Positions 37,229 through 46,847 of a stretch of DNA of 64,000 nucleotides are shown here, piece by piece. Position numbers and translations under genes: made by a program. The notes under the pieces were generated by a model. It worked only from the letters and a program-made list of their open reading frames with translations. It was not told the DNA's origin and did not search any database. The DNA comes from Thermoanaerobaculales bacterium (lineage in GTDB: Bacteria > Acidobacteriota > Thermoanaerobaculia > Thermoanaerobaculales > Sulfomarinibacteraceae): positions 124,001 through 188,000 of the forward strand of contig JALOLD010000004.1 in the NCBI GenBank assembly GCA_025456145.1, written 5' to 3'. Positions within the stretch are counted from its first letter, which is position 1; the number at the start of each line of letters is the position of its first letter.

Positions 37229-37285
37229 TGACAAGCGTCACAGGGTCAGAGGTTTCGGGCCGGTGACCGGCAAGGGGGAGCGATC

Positions 37286-37543
37286 ATGGAGATCGACGAT
37301 CGGTTCGCGGCCGCGATCGAGCGGGCGAAGGGCCTGCCGCGACAGCCCAACGAGCGGCTCCTCGAGCTGTATGCGCTGTACAAGCAGGCCACGGTGGGGG
37401 ATGTCGCCGGCGACCGGCCGGGCGGCTTCGACTTCGTGGGCGCCGCCAAGTACGACGCCTGGGAGCGGCGCCGCGGGATGACGACGGACCAGGCGAAGCA
37501 GGCCTATGTCGAGCTGGTCGACCGGCTGGCGACCGGAGGCTGA
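37286..37543 (+). CDS. acyl-CoA-binding protein
   Basis: 85 aa, the normal size for ACBP. The diagnostic stretch LLELYALYKQATVGD (~31-45), then PGGFDFVGAAKYDAW and KQAYVELVDRL, contains the Tyr/Lys residues that grip the CoA phosphate. ACBP buffers and transports long-chain acyl-CoA; it is near-universal in eukaryotes and scattered in bacteria. GGGGGAG before the ATG. It stands alone between the c-di-GMP gene and hutH. Confidence 0.92.
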   Translation: MEIDDRFAAAIERAKGLPRQPNERLLELYALYKQATVGDVAGDRPGGFDFVGAAKYDAWERRRGMTTDQAKQAYVELVDRLATGG

Positions 37544-37681
37544 CGACCGCCGAAGGGTCGAGGGGCGCAGCCGGCCGGGGCCGGCCCGCGATGACCAGGA
37601 CCGGCGCCGTCGAACCCCGCCCGGGTCGGCGAGCGGCGGACCGCTGGGCGCGGTACACTGCGACCTCGCGGAGGATGCCCC

Positions 37682-39178
37682 ATGAACGAGCTGCAGGCGG
37701 TGGTCGTCGACGGGAGGACCCTCACCATCGAGGCGGTGGAGGCCGTCGCCCGGCGCGACGCACCGGTCGTTCTCGACGAGCGGGCGAGAGAGCGGGTCGC
37801 GGCATCGCGCCGGGTGATCGACGAGATCCTCGCCTCGGGTCAGGTCGCCTACGGCATCAACACCGGCTTCGGCCGGCTCGCCGAGGTCCGGATCGCTCCG
37901 GACCAGCTCGAGGCGCTCCAGCTCAACCTCCTACGGTCCCACGCCTGCGGCGTCGGCGACCGGTTCGCCGACGAGGTCGTCCGCGCCATGCTCCTGCTGC
38001 GGGCCAATGTGCTCGCGACCGGCCATGCGGGCTGCCGGCCGGTCCTCGTCGAGAGGGTCCTCGATCTGCTCGCGTCCCGGGTTCACCCGGTCGTCCCGAG
38101 CCTCGGCTCGGTCGGCGCCTCGGGCGATCTCGCCCCCCTCGCCCACCTCGCGCTGCCGCTGGTCGGCGAGGGCGAGGCGGCGGTCGGCGGCGAAATCCTC
38201 CCCGGGGCCGAGGCCCTGCGGCGGGCGGGCCTCGAGCCGGTCCGCCTCGCCGCCAAGGAAGGCCTCGCCCTGATCAACGGGACCCAGGCGTCGGCCGCGG
38301 TCGGCGCCCTGGCCCTCGCCGACGCCCGCCGGCTGCTCGACGCCGCCGACGTGGTCTGCGCGCTGACCCTCGACGCCCTGGCCGGGACCGACGCCGCCTT
38401 CGACCCGGCGGTCCATGCCGCGCGGCCCCATCCCGGCCAGGTCGAGAGCGCCCGCCGGCTGCGCGGGCTGCTCGCCGGGTCGGCGATCCGCGCCTCGCAC
38501 CGGGACTGCGGACGGGTTCAGGACGCCTACTCGCTGCGCTGCTCGCCGCAGGTCCACGGCGCCGCGCGCGACGCCTTCGCCCAGGCCTTCCGGGTGCTCG
38601 AGATCGAGCTCAACTCCGCCACCGACAACCCGATGGTCTTCGCCGACGGCCGGGTCATCTCGGGCGGCAACTTCCACGGCGCGCCGATCGCCGTCGTCTT
38701 CGACTATCTCGCGGCGGCGATGACCGACCTCGCCTCGATCTCTGAGCGCCGGCTCGCCCGGATGGTCGACGCCTCGCTGTCGGGTCTTCCCGGCTTCCTG
38801 GTCGACGACGCCGGTCTCAACTCGGGCTTTATGATGGTCCAGGTCGCGGCGGCCGCGCTGGTCAGCGAGGCGAAGACCCTCTCCCACCCCGCCTCGGTCG
38901 ACTCGATCCCGACCTCGGCCGGTCAGGAGGACCACGTGTCGATGTCGACCTGGGCGGCGCGCAAGCTCGCGCGGGTCGTCGAGCTGGGTTGCCGGGTGCT
39001 CGGGATGGAGTACCTGGCGGCCGCGCAGGCGGTCGAGTTCCACCGGCCCCTGACCTCCTCGCCGGACCTCGAGCGCGCCGTCGAGCGGCTGCGCCGCCGG
39101 GTGCCGAGGCTGACCGGCGACCGCTTCATGGCCGGCGACATGGCGGTCGCCGCCGAGCTCGTGCCCGAGCTCGGCTGA
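37682..39178 (+). CDS. hutH: histidine ammonia-lyase
   Basis: Deaminates histidine to urocanate (EC 4.3.1.3). 498 aa. The self-forming MIO cofactor triad is Ala146-Ser147-Gly148 in GSVGASGDLAPL. YGINTGFG, the NSATDNPMVF segment, FHGAP and EDHVSM match HutH rather than Phe/Tyr ammonia-lyases. GGAGG is 7 bases before the ATG; a TACACT -10 lies at 37654. No hutU, hutI or hutG follows, so the pathway must be completed elsewhere. Confidence 0.93.
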   Translation: MNELQAVVVDGRTLTIEAVEAVARRDAPVVLDERARERVAASRRVIDEILASGQVAYGINTGFGRLAEVRIAPDQLEALQLNLLRSHACGVGDRFADEVVRAMLLLRANVLATGHAGCRPVLVERVLDLLASRVHPVVPSLGSVGASGDLAPLAHLALPLVGEGEAAVGGEILPGAEALRRAGLEPVRLAAKEGLALINGTQASAAVGALALADARRLLDAADVVCALTLDALAGTDAAFDPAVHAARPHPGQVESARRLRGLLAGSAIRASHRDCGRVQDAYSLRCSPQVHGAARDAFAQAFRVLEIELNSATDNPMVFADGRVISGGNFHGAPIAVVFDYLAAAMTDLASISERRLARMVDASLSGLPGFLVDDAGLNSGFMMVQVAAAALVSEAKTLSHPASVDSIPTSAGQEDHVSMSTWAARKLARVVELGCRVLGMEYLAAAQAVEFHRPLTSSPDLERAVERLRRRVPRLTGDRFMAGDMAVAAELVPELG

Positions 39179-39195
39179 GCGGCCGGAGCCGCGAG

Positions 39196-40590
39196 GTGCC
39201 GGCCGGGATCGGCGTCCGCGCGGTCGAGTGGGTGCGGCGGTGGCTGCCGGACCCGTTCGTCTTCGCGTTGCTGCTGACCCTGGCGACCGCCGCGACCGCC
39301 GCCGTCTGGGTCGGAGCGACCCCGCTCGAGATCGCCGAGGGCTGGTACGACGGTTTCTGGATGCTGCTCTCCTTCGGGATGCAGATGGTGCTCATCCTGG
39401 TCACCGGCTACGCCATCGCCCTCGCCGCACCGGTGACCCGGCTCGTCGACCGGCTCGCCGGAGCGCTGACCAGCCCGGGCCAGGTCTACCTCTTCGTCCT
39501 GGTCGCCGGTACGCTGCTGGTCTGGGTCAGCTGGGGCTGGGTCGTGCTGACCGCGGTGCTCGCACGCGAGCTCGCCTCTCGGGTCCGCGGCGTCGACTAC
39601 CCCTACCTCGTCGCGGCGACCTACCTGTCGAGCAACGCCTGGGTGGTCGGGCTGTCGAGCACGATCCCGCTGCTGCTCAACACCCCGGGCAACTTCCTGA
39701 TCGAGGCCGGTCTGCTGGGCGGCACCATCCCGGTCGGCCGGACGCTGGGCAGCCCGCTCAACCTGGCGGTGGCGGCGGTCTATCTGGTCGTCATGCCGGC
39801 GGTGATGTGGCTGGTCCGCCCGAGATCGGGGATCGTCGAGCTCGGCGACCTCGTCGAGAGCCCCGATCCGCAGCCCCCCACGACGGCCGATCCCGGCCGC
39901 GGTCCGGATGTCGCCGGGCGGACGCCGGCCGACCGCATGGACCACAGTGTCGTCCTCCAGGCGGCGGTCGCCCTGATCGGTCTCGGCACGGTGCTCCACC
40001 GCCTCCTCAGCCGCGGCTTCAACCCCGACCTCAACCTCATGATCTTCACCTTCCTGATGCTCGGTCTGCTGCTCCACCGGACCCCCGCCCGGGCCGTCGC
40101 GGCGATGGCGAAGGCCTGCTCGAACATCTCGGGGATCGTCTTCCAGTACCCGTTCTACGCCGGGATCATGGGGATCATGATGGCGACCGGGCTGGGCGCC
40201 GCCATCGCGGCCTGGGTGGCGTCGGTGGCGACCCCGGCGAGCCTGCCGGTCGCCGCCTTCGTCCTCGGCGGTGCGGTCAACTTCGCGATCCCGTCGGCGG
40301 GCGGCGAGTGGGCGGTGCTCGGACCGCCGCTCGTCGAGGCGGTCCGGTCGCTCGCGGGGGCGGTAGGGCCGGCCGAGCTCGAGGCCCGGCTCGCCCGGGT
40401 GGCGATGGCGGTCGCCTATGGCGAGACCCTGACCAACCTCCTCCAGCCCTTCTTCCTGCTCGCCGTCCTGCCGGTCATGGGCGCCGGGGTGCGGCTGCGC
40501 GCCCGCGACCTCGTCGGCTACCTGCTGCTGCCGTTCGCGGTGCTCTTGGTGATCGTCGGCGCCCTCGTCGCGCTCGTTCCGATCGGCTGA
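39196..40590 (+). CDS. atoE: AtoE-type short-chain fatty acid transporter
   Basis: 464 aa with about ten to twelve membrane segments. The N-terminus VEWVRRWLPDPFVFALLLTL, the WYDGFWMLLSFGMQM block, NTPGNFLIEAGLL and IPSAGGEWAVLGPPLVEA are typical of the AtoE family, which imports acetoacetate, butyrate and similar acids. GTG 39196 with GGAG 8 bases upstream, 17 bases after hutH. The family can also hold other carboxylate carriers, and the coupling to histidine breakdown (glutamate or formate products) is unexplained. Confidence 0.85.
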   Translation: MPAGIGVRAVEWVRRWLPDPFVFALLLTLATAATAAVWVGATPLEIAEGWYDGFWMLLSFGMQMVLILVTGYAIALAAPVTRLVDRLAGALTSPGQVYLFVLVAGTLLVWVSWGWVVLTAVLARELASRVRGVDYPYLVAATYLSSNAWVVGLSSTIPLLLNTPGNFLIEAGLLGGTIPVGRTLGSPLNLAVAAVYLVVMPAVMWLVRPRSGIVELGDLVESPDPQPPTTADPGRGPDVAGRTPADRMDHSVVLQAAVALIGLGTVLHRLLSRGFNPDLNLMIFTFLMLGLLLHRTPARAVAAMAKACSNISGIVFQYPFYAGIMGIMMATGLGAAIAAWVASVATPASLPVAAFVLGGAVNFAIPSAGGEWAVLGPPLVEAVRSLAGAVGPAELEARLARVAMAVAYGETLTNLLQPFFLLAVLPVMGAGVRLRARDLVGYLLLPFAVLLVIVGALVALVPIG

Positions 40591-40690
40591 GGCGGCGGGC
40601 GCCGATCGAACGACGCCCCCGCAGTGGCGCGTTGTCGGGAACATCCGACGTGGCGTCGACGACGTCAGCTGCGCGCGTACCGATGGCCGG

Positions 40691-43600
40691 TTACGAGCAG
40701 CCGGTCGTCGCGCCGCAGGACTCGCACTTGAGGCAGGTGCCGTTGCGCACCAGGGTCAGCGAGCCGCACTCCGGGCAGGGGTCGCCCTCGTAGCCCATCC
40801 ACCGCGCCTGCTGGACGGCGGTAACGGTGGGCGAGCCCGAGCCGCGGCCCATCGGGGACACCGCCGCGGTCGGGCCGGCGCTCAGGGTCGCCTGGGTCCG
40901 GTTCTCGCCGACCGCGATCGGACGGACGTTGGCGTCGTCCCTCGGGTCGGACTTCTTCTTGTGCTGGTCCTTGCCGGCGCCGACCGCATCGTGCCGGATG
41001 TCCTCGGTCGAGACCTGGGCGAGATCGTCGCGCCCGAGGTAGGTGATGGCGAGCTCGCGGAAGACGTAGTCGATCACCGAGGTCGCCATCTTGATCCGGT
41101 CGTGGCCGCCGACGATGCCCGACGGCTCGAACCGGGTGAAGACGAAGGCGTCGACGAACTCCTCGAGAGGGACGCCGTACTGCAGGCCGAGCGACACCGC
41201 GATCGCGAAGCAGTTCATCAGCGAGCGGAAGGCCGCGCCCTCGCGGTGCATGTCGAGGAAGATCTCGCCGACCGAGCCGTCCTCGTACTCGCCGGTCCGG
41301 ATGTAGACCTTGTGACCGCCGACCGCCGCCTTCTGGGTGAAGCCGGTGCGCCGCTGGGGCAGCCGGCGCCGCCGCGCCTGGTAGCGGATGACCACCCGCT
41401 CGGCGATCGCCTCGGCGACGTGCTGGACATCGCCGGTCGCCACCGCGTCGGCGAGCTCCTCCTCCTCCTCGGCGGTGATCGCGATCGACAGCGGCTGGCT
41501 GAGCTTGGAGCCGTCGCGGTAGAGCGCGACCGCCTTGAGCATCTTCTGCCAGGCCAGGGTGTAGGCGCGCTTGATGTCGGCCAGGGTGGCGTCGGCGGGC
41601 ATGTTGATGGTCTTGGAGATCGCGCCCGAGATGAAGGGCTGGGCGGCGGCCATCATCAGGATGTGGCCGTCATAGTCGATCGACCGGGTGCCGCGGCGGC
41701 CGCACCGGTTGGCGCAGTCGAACACCGCGAAGTGCTCCTCGCGGAGGTGGGGCGCGCCCTCGACGGTCATCGTGCCGCACGCCCAGATGTTGGCGGTGTC
41801 GATCTCGTCGGCCGAGAAGCCGAGCCGGTCGAGGACATCGAGCGACCAGTCGGCGAGCTCCTCGTCGGACAGCCCGAGCTGGCGCAGGAAGCCCTCGCCG
41901 AGCACGTGCGGCGCGAAGGCCGCGCCGATGTCGAACGAGATCGGCAGCGCCTTTTCGACCCGGGCGATCGCCTCGGCGGTGAAGCCGCGCGCCTCGAGGG
42001 CGGTGTGGTCGATGGTCGGGCAGCCGGCGAGGGTGCCGCGGCCGACCGCGTAGTGGACGATCGCCTCGATCTGATCGGTCGGGTAACCGAGCGCGGTGAG
42101 GGCCGCCGGGATGCTCTGGTTGATGATCTTGAAGAAGCCGCCGCCGGCGAGCTTTTTGAACTTGACCAGCGCGAAGTCGGGCTCGATCCCGGTGGTGTCG
42201 CAGTCCATCACCAGGCCGATCGTCCCGGTCGGGGCGATGACGCTCGCCTGGGCGTTGCGGTAACCGTGCCGGCTCCCCAGCTCGAGGGCCCGGTCCCAGG
42301 CGTCGCGAGCCGCGGCGAGCAGGTCGGGGGGCGTCAGCCCGGCGTCGAGCCCGATCGGCCGGATCGTCAGCCCGTCGTACATCTCGGCCGGCGCGTCGTA
42401 GGCGGCCCGGCGGTGGTTGGCGATCACCCGCAGCATGGCGTCGCGGTTGTCGGCGAAGCCCGGGAACGGCCCGAGCTCGGCGGCCATCTCGGCGGAGGTC
42501 GCATAGGCCTCGCCGGTCAGGATCGCGGTGATCGCGCCGCAGATCGCGCGCCCCCGGTCGGAGTCGTAGGGGATGCCGAGCCGCATGAGCAACGAGCCGA
42601 TGTTGGCGTAGCCGAGCCCGAGGGTGCGGTAGCGATAGCTGAGCTCGGCGATCCGGCGGCTCGGGAACGAGGCCATGAGCACCGAGATCTCGAGCACCAT
42701 CGTCCACAGCCTGACGGTGTGCCGGAAGGCCGCGATGTCGAAGCTGCCGTCGTCGCGGAGGAACTTGACGAGGTTGATCGACGCCAGGTTGCACGCCGTG
42801 TCGTCGAGGAACATGTACTCGGAGCACGGGTTCGAGGCGTTGATCCGGCCCGAGCCCGGGCAGGTGTGCCACTCGTTGATCGTGTCGTCGTACTGCAGGC
42901 CCGGATCCGCGCACTCCCAGGCCGCGAGCGTGATGTCCTGCCACAGCTTCCCGGCGGGCACCCGTTTGGCGACCCCGCCGTCGATCCGCCGGATGAGCTC
43001 CCACTCGCCGCCCGCCTCGAGGGTCTCGAAGAACGAGTTCGGCACGCGGACGCTGTTGTTGGCGTTCTGGCCCGAGACGGTGAAGTAGGCGGCGGAGTCC
43101 CAGTCGGTGTCGTACTGCTCGACCGGGTAGTCGCGGATGCCCTGCGCGGCGAGCTGGAGTACGCGCTGGATCGCGCCGTCGGGCACGCCGCGCCGGCGAG
43201 CGGTGCGGATCATCCGGGCCAGCCGGTGGTTCTCCTTGGGGTCGACGTGGGGATCGCCCTCCTCGTCGAAGCAGGCGTCGAGGATCTTCGCGAGCTGCCG
43301 CCGGTTGGTCCTCGATCCGGCGACCAGCGCCGCGACCTTGCGCTCCTCGACCGCTTTCCACGAGACAAAGGCCTCGATATCGGGGTGGTCGAGGTCGAGG
43401 CAGACCATCTTGGCGGCCCGCCGGGTCGTACCGCCCGACTTGATCGCCCCGGCGGCGCGGTCGCCGATCTTGAGAAAGGACATCAGCCCCGAGCTCTTGC
43501 CGCCGCCCGACAGCGGCTCGCCCTCGCCGCGCAGCCGCGAGAAGTTGCTGCCGGTGCCCGAGCCGTACTTGAAGAGTCGCGCCTCGCGGACCCAGAGGTC

Positions 43601-44197
43601 CATGATGCCGCCCTCGTTGACCAGGTCGTCGGCGACCGACTGGATGAAGCAGGCGTGGGGCTGCGGGCGCTCGTAGGCGCTGGTCGAGCGCTCGACCTCG
43701 CCGGTCGAAGGGTCGCAGTAGTAGTGGCCCTGGGCGGGACCGGTGATGCCGTAGGCCCAGTGCAGGCCGGTGTTGAACCACTGCGGCGAGTTGGGCGCGG
43801 TCATCTGGGCGGCGAGCATGTAGCTGAGCTCGTCGTGGAAGGCCAGGGCGTCGTCGTCGCTCGCGAAGTAGCCGTGCTCGCGACCCCAGTGCGTCCAGCA
43901 GCCGGCGAGCCGGTGGAAGACCTGGCGGGCGTCGCGCTCGGGACCGGTGACCGGCGTGCCATCGCCGTCGAGGACCGGTCGCCCGTCGGCGTCGATCTGC
44001 GGGACGCCGGCCTTGCGGAAGTACTTCTGCACGAGCACGTCGACCGCGACCTGCGACCAGGTCGCCGGGACCAGAACGTCGTCCATCGCGAAGACGAGGC
44101 TGCCGTCGGTGTTGCGGATCTCCGTCGAGCGCGTGACGAAGCTGATGTCGGTGTACGGGTCGGCGCCCGCGACGGTGAAACGGCGCTCTACCTTCAT
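40691..44197 (-). CDS. nrdJ: adenosylcobalamin-dependent (class II) ribonucleoside-diphosphate reductase
   Basis: 1168 aa, the length of the long NrdJ form. Reduces ribonucleotides using a radical from coenzyme B12, working with or without oxygen. [31 protein letters not shown], the [21 protein letters not shown] region (active-site Cys and barrel motif), [20 protein letters not shown] and a C-terminal zinc-ribbon tail ([18 protein letters not shown]) are present. Start at ATG 44197 behind GAGGGGG; the frame continues upstream but through the promoter. Two NrdR-box-like sites overlap the promoter. Confidence 0.96.
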   Translation of the reverse strand: MKVERRFTVAGADPYTDISFVTRSTEIRNTDGSLVFAMDDVLVPATWSQVAVDVLVQKYFRKAGVPQIDADGRPVLDGDGTPVTGPERDARQVFHRLAGCWTHWGREHGYFASDDDALAFHDELSYMLAAQMTAPNSPQWFNTGLHWAYGITGPAQGHYYCDPSTGEVERSTSAYERPQPHACFIQSVADDLVNEGGIMDLWVREARLFKYGSGTGSNFSRLRGEGEPLSGGGKSSGLMSFLKIGDRAAGAIKSGGTTRRAAKMVCLDLDHPDIEAFVSWKAVEERKVAALVAGSRTNRRQLAKILDACFDEEGDPHVDPKENHRLARMIRTARRRGVPDGAIQRVLQLAAQGIRDYPVEQYDTDWDSAAYFTVSGQNANNSVRVPNSFFETLEAGGEWELIRRIDGGVAKRVPAGKLWQDITLAAWECADPGLQYDDTINEWHTCPGSGRINASNPCSEYMFLDDTACNLASINLVKFLRDDGSFDIAAFRHTVRLWTMVLEISVLMASFPSRRIAELSYRYRTLGLGYANIGSLLMRLGIPYDSDRGRAICGAITAILTGEAYATSAEMAAELGPFPGFADNRDAMLRVIANHRRAAYDAPAEMYDGLTIRPIGLDAGLTPPDLLAAARDAWDRALELGSRHGYRNAQASVIAPTGTIGLVMDCDTTGIEPDFALVKFKKLAGGGFFKIINQSIPAALTALGYPTDQIEAIVHYAVGRGTLAGCPTIDHTALEARGFTAEAIARVEKALPISFDIGAAFAPHVLGEGFLRQLGLSDEELADWSLDVLDRLGFSADEIDTANIWACGTMTVEGAPHLREEHFAVFDCANRCGRRGTRSIDYDGHILMMAAAQPFISGAISKTINMPADATLADIKRAYTLAWQKMLKAVALYRDGSKLSQPLSIAITAEEEEELADAVATGDVQHVAEAIAERVVIRYQARRRRLPQRRTGFTQKAAVGGHKVYIRTGEYEDGSVGEIFLDMHREGAAFRSLMNCFAIAVSLGLQYGVPLEEFVDAFVFTRFEPSGIVGGHDRIKMATSVIDYVFRELAITYLGRDDLAQVSTEDIRHDAVGAGKDQHKKKSDPRDDANVRPIAVGENRTQATLSAGPTAAVSPMGRGSGSPTVTAVQQARWMGYEGDPCPECGSLTLVRNGTCLKCESCGATTGCS

Positions 44198-44302
44198 CTG
44201 ACCCCCTCGACCTCCCGGATGGCTGCGACTCCGAGCGACAAAACCCCCCCGACATACACCACCAACGTCCCGCCGATCGGGGTGATTTTTGCTGACTTCG
44301 AC

Positions 44303-44348
44303 CACTATATATGGGGCTTTCCTCGCTTGTCAACAACTAGATGTTGGG
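44303..44348 (-). promoter_or_regulatory. nrdJ promoter with two NrdR-box-like operators
   Basis: Minus strand: -35 TTGACA (44333-44328), 18-base spacer, -10 TATAGT (44309-44304). On the plus strand CACTATATATGGGG (44303-44316) matches the NrdR-box core CACTATATATAGTG at 12 of 14 positions; AACTAGATGTTGGG (44335-44348) is a weaker match (9 of 14). The two starts are 32 bases apart, about three helical turns, as in known NrdR pairs, and they cover the -10 and -35. This indicates dNTP-responsive repression. The ~100-base leader shows no B12 riboswitch. Confidence 0.75.
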
Positions 44349-44487
44349 GTTTTGCACTTTTTCTAAGTGATTGAGCGGCCACCGGTTCCGGGGCCGTTCC
44401 CGAACCCTCGCACGGGGGCAGCGAGGCATCTCAGGACGCTGGAATTTCCGGAGAAGCCGAGCCGAGATGTGTCGCTCAACTGAACGC

Positions 44488-44512
44488 CGAGCCGGGGTCG
44501 CGACCCGGCTCG
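44488..44512 (-). terminator. hairpin after the threonine dehydrogenase gene
   Basis: CGAGCCGGG and CCCGGCTCG form a 9-bp perfect stem with a 7-base loop, 9 bases beyond the stop of the minus-strand gene. No clear T-run follows. The rest of the gap 44349-44487 shows only G/C-rich DNA with no gene. Confidence 0.55.
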
Positions 44513-44520
44513 CTCGAGCC

Positions 44521-45534
44521 TCAGTAACGCTGCCTGATCCGAGGAATCAGGTAGTCCGAAAAGGCTCGGGCGAGGTCGTAGCGCGGCGCCAGACCCCAGT
44601 CGGCGCGGGCCGTCGAGTCGTCGACGTCCTCCGGCCAGCTGTCGACGATCGCCTGTCGCTTGAGGTCGGGTGCGAAGCTGATCTCGGCGGTCGGGAACCC
44701 GTGCCGGACGAGGTCGGCGATCTCTCCGGCCGAGGGGTTGAAGGCGGCGATGTTGTAGACCGGCTTGGTCAGCGCGGTCCGGTCGGCCGCGGCGAGCCCG
44801 AGCAGCGCGTCGACCGCATCGGGCATCGCCATGAACGGGATCCGGGTGTCGGGCCGGACGAAGCACGCGTAGGGCCGCCCCTGGGCGGCGGCGTGGATCA
44901 TCTCCGGCGCGTAGTCCGAGGTCCCGCCCGAGGGCACGGTGTCGGCCGAGATCAGGCCGGGGAAACGGATCGACCGGAAGTCGACCTTGCCCGACAGGGT
45001 CTCGGCGGCGAGCTGCTTGTAGTGCGCGTCGTAGTACCGCCCGAGGTGCTCGCAGTAGAGCTTGTTGCAGCCGTACATCGTGGTCGGCTGGTTCCACTCG
45101 TGCTCGCGCAACCGGCCGGCGGCGCGTTTGGTCTCGAGGTCCGGCAGTCCGTAGGCGGCGATCGAGCTCGGGTAGAGAAAGACCACCGGCCGGCCATGCG
45201 ACTCGCCCTGCGACTGGGCGAAGTCGAGCAGCTTGAGGGTGCCCTCGACGTTGACCTGGTGGCCGGCGAGGGGGGTGAACTCGGCGCGGGTCGAGAGCAG
45301 TGCCGCGAGGTGGAAGATCGTGCGCACCTCGAACTCGGAAAGGATCCGCTCGAGCAGGTGGATCTCGAGGATCGAGCCGAGGTACTCGCGGTCGACCATG
45401 TCGCGGTGGTCGCGGGGCAGCGGCTGGAGATCGACGGTGATGATCGGCATCTCGCCGGCGGCGGCCAGCCTCTCGATCAGGCCGTGGCCGATCTCGCCGC
45501 TGGCGCCGGTGATGAGGGTGACGGGCTTGCGCAT
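44521..45534 (-). CDS. SDR-type L-threonine 3-dehydrogenase
   Basis: 337-aa extended short-chain dehydrogenase. NAD-binding GASGEIGHGL (~8-17), YPSSIAAYG and the catalytic YGCNK (Tyr-x3-Lys, ~160). The block RSIRFPGLISADTVPSGG, then TSDYAPEMIHAAAQG and RIPFMAMPDAV is characteristic of the epimerase-like threonine dehydrogenases that make 2-amino-3-ketobutyrate (EC 1.1.1.103), rather than sugar epimerases. No kbl (ligase) gene is adjacent. It diverges from the exporter operon. Confidence 0.82.
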   Translation of the reverse strand: MRKPVTLITGASGEIGHGLIERLAAAGEMPIITVDLQPLPRDHRDMVDREYLGSILEIHLLERILSEFEVRTIFHLAALLSTRAEFTPLAGHQVNVEGTLKLLDFAQSQGESHGRPVVFLYPSSIAAYGLPDLETKRAAGRLREHEWNQPTTMYGCNKLYCEHLGRYYDAHYKQLAAETLSGKVDFRSIRFPGLISADTVPSGGTSDYAPEMIHAAAQGRPYACFVRPDTRIPFMAMPDAVDALLGLAAADRTALTKPVYNIAAFNPSAGEIADLVRHGFPTAEISFAPDLKRQAIVDSWPEDVDDSTARADWGLAPRYDLARAFSDYLIPRIRQRY

Positions 45535-45711
45535 CGGGTCCTCCGCCGCCGCGACCGCCGACCCGGCGGTCGCTGAGCGATCCAGGGTCGCCAAGACCGG
45601 GCCGGCTGTCAAGCGGTTCAAACCCCGGCGCCCCGCCCGACATCCAAGAGGTGTCGGCGTCGCCGAACCGAAAGCCAGGGATTTCGTAGAGCACTCCGGG
45701 AGGTCCTCGTC

Positions 45712-46818
45712 ATGGGCAAGCTGGTGCGGTTGTTGCTGCTGCTGATCGTGGTCGGCGTCGCCGGCGGCGCGATCTACGGGTTCGTCGGGAGCCGGGAGGC
45801 GAAGGAGACCGGGCTGACCACGGTCGAGGCCGAGCTCGGCGACATCACCGAGAAGGCCCTCGCGGTCGGCCAGATCGAGCCGCGCGAGCGCTTCCAGGTC
45901 AAGTCCAAGATCTCGGGGATCGTCGCGCGCTGCTTTGTCGAGGTCGGCGACACGGTGCGGGCCGGCGACCCGCTCTTCGAGATCGCGCCCGACCCGACGC
46001 CCCAGGAGCTGCTCGACGTCGACCACCGGGTCCGCTCGGCCGAGGCGAGCTTCGGCAAGGCCCGGGCCGACTACGAGCGCGGCCTCGAGCTCCACCGGGA
46101 CGGCCTGCTCTCCAAGGGCGACCTCGACGCCCTCAAGGAGTCCTACGAGCTCGCCCAGGTCTCGGTCGAGCAGGCCCGCGACAACCGCGAGCTCACCCGG
46201 AGAGGCATCGTGTCGGGCGGCATCACCGAGGTCGAGCGGGTCATCCGCTCGACCGCCAGCGGGACCGTGCTCAGCCGGGCGGTCGACGTCGGCGACCCGG
46301 TCGTTCCCCTGACCTCCTACCAGCCGGGCACCGAGCTCGCCTCGATCGCCGACATGAGCGACCTCATCTTCAAGGGGACGGTCGACGAGATCGACGTCGG
46401 CAAGATCGCGGTCGGCCTGCCGGCGCGGATCAAGGTCGGCGCGCTGCCCGACGAGGTGGTCACCGGCCGGCTGGCGCGGATCGCGCCGCAGGCCCAGCGC
46501 TCCGAGGGGGCGACCCTGTTCGACGTCGAGGTCGAGCTCGACCCCGGGCAGGAGATCACCCTGCGCGCCGGCTACTCGGCGAACGCCGACGTGGTGATCC
46601 GCGAGAAGACCGGGATCGTGCTCATCCCGGAGCGGTTGGTGATCTTCTCCGACGACGGCGCCGAGACCTTCGTCGAGGTTCCGGGCGCCGGCCCCGAGGC
46701 CGAGCCCGAGAAGGTCGCGGTGACGCTCGGGCTGTCCGACGGCCTCAACGTCGAGGTGGTCGAGGGCGTGTCGGCCGGCGAGAAGATCGTCCAGCGGCCG
46801 CCCAAGGAAATTTCGTAA
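45712..46818 (+). CDS. MacA/HlyD-type periplasmic adaptor subunit
   Basis: 368 aa. N-terminal membrane anchor (~5-25, LLLLLIVVGVAGGAIYGFV). A lipoyl/barrel-sandwich half at ~45-95 (KSKISGIVARCFVEVGDTVRAGDPLFEI), a coiled-coil hairpin (~100-170), the second half-motif RSTASGTVLSRAVDVGDPV, then beta-barrel and membrane-proximal domains. It connects an inner-membrane ABC exporter to the outer membrane. First gene of a MacAB-like cluster; no TolC is beside it. Confidence 0.88.
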   Translation: MGKLVRLLLLLIVVGVAGGAIYGFVGSREAKETGLTTVEAELGDITEKALAVGQIEPRERFQVKSKISGIVARCFVEVGDTVRAGDPLFEIAPDPTPQELLDVDHRVRSAEASFGKARADYERGLELHRDGLLSKGDLDALKESYELAQVSVEQARDNRELTRRGIVSGGITEVERVIRSTASGTVLSRAVDVGDPVVPLTSYQPGTELASIADMSDLIFKGTVDEIDVGKIAVGLPARIKVGALPDEVVTGRLARIAPQAQRSEGATLFDVEVELDPGQEITLRAGYSANADVVIREKTGIVLIPERLVIFSDDGAETFVEVPGAGPEAEPEKVAVTLGLSDGLNVEVVEGVSAGEKIVQRPPKEIS

Positions 46819-46847
46819 CGAATGATGAATGATCGGCAGGTGGCTGG

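Noticed and set aside
34403-37231. 942-codon plus-strand frame opposite the GGDEF/EAL gene
   Set aside because: Antisense shadow of a gene with intact catalytic motifs; composition is repetitive Asp/Arg/Leu typical of antisense GC-rich frames.
37564-37681. Short plus-strand frame running into hutH
   Set aside because: It overlaps a GCCGGCC hairpin and the hutH promoter region and has no family resemblance.
44198-44297. Cobalamin riboswitch before nrdJ
   Set aside because: The leader is only about 100 bases and no B12-box sequence is visible; NrdR-type sites explain regulation better.
40961-44374. 1137-codon plus-strand frame opposite nrdJ
   Set aside because: Shadow of a clear class II ribonucleotide reductase; no domain recognised.
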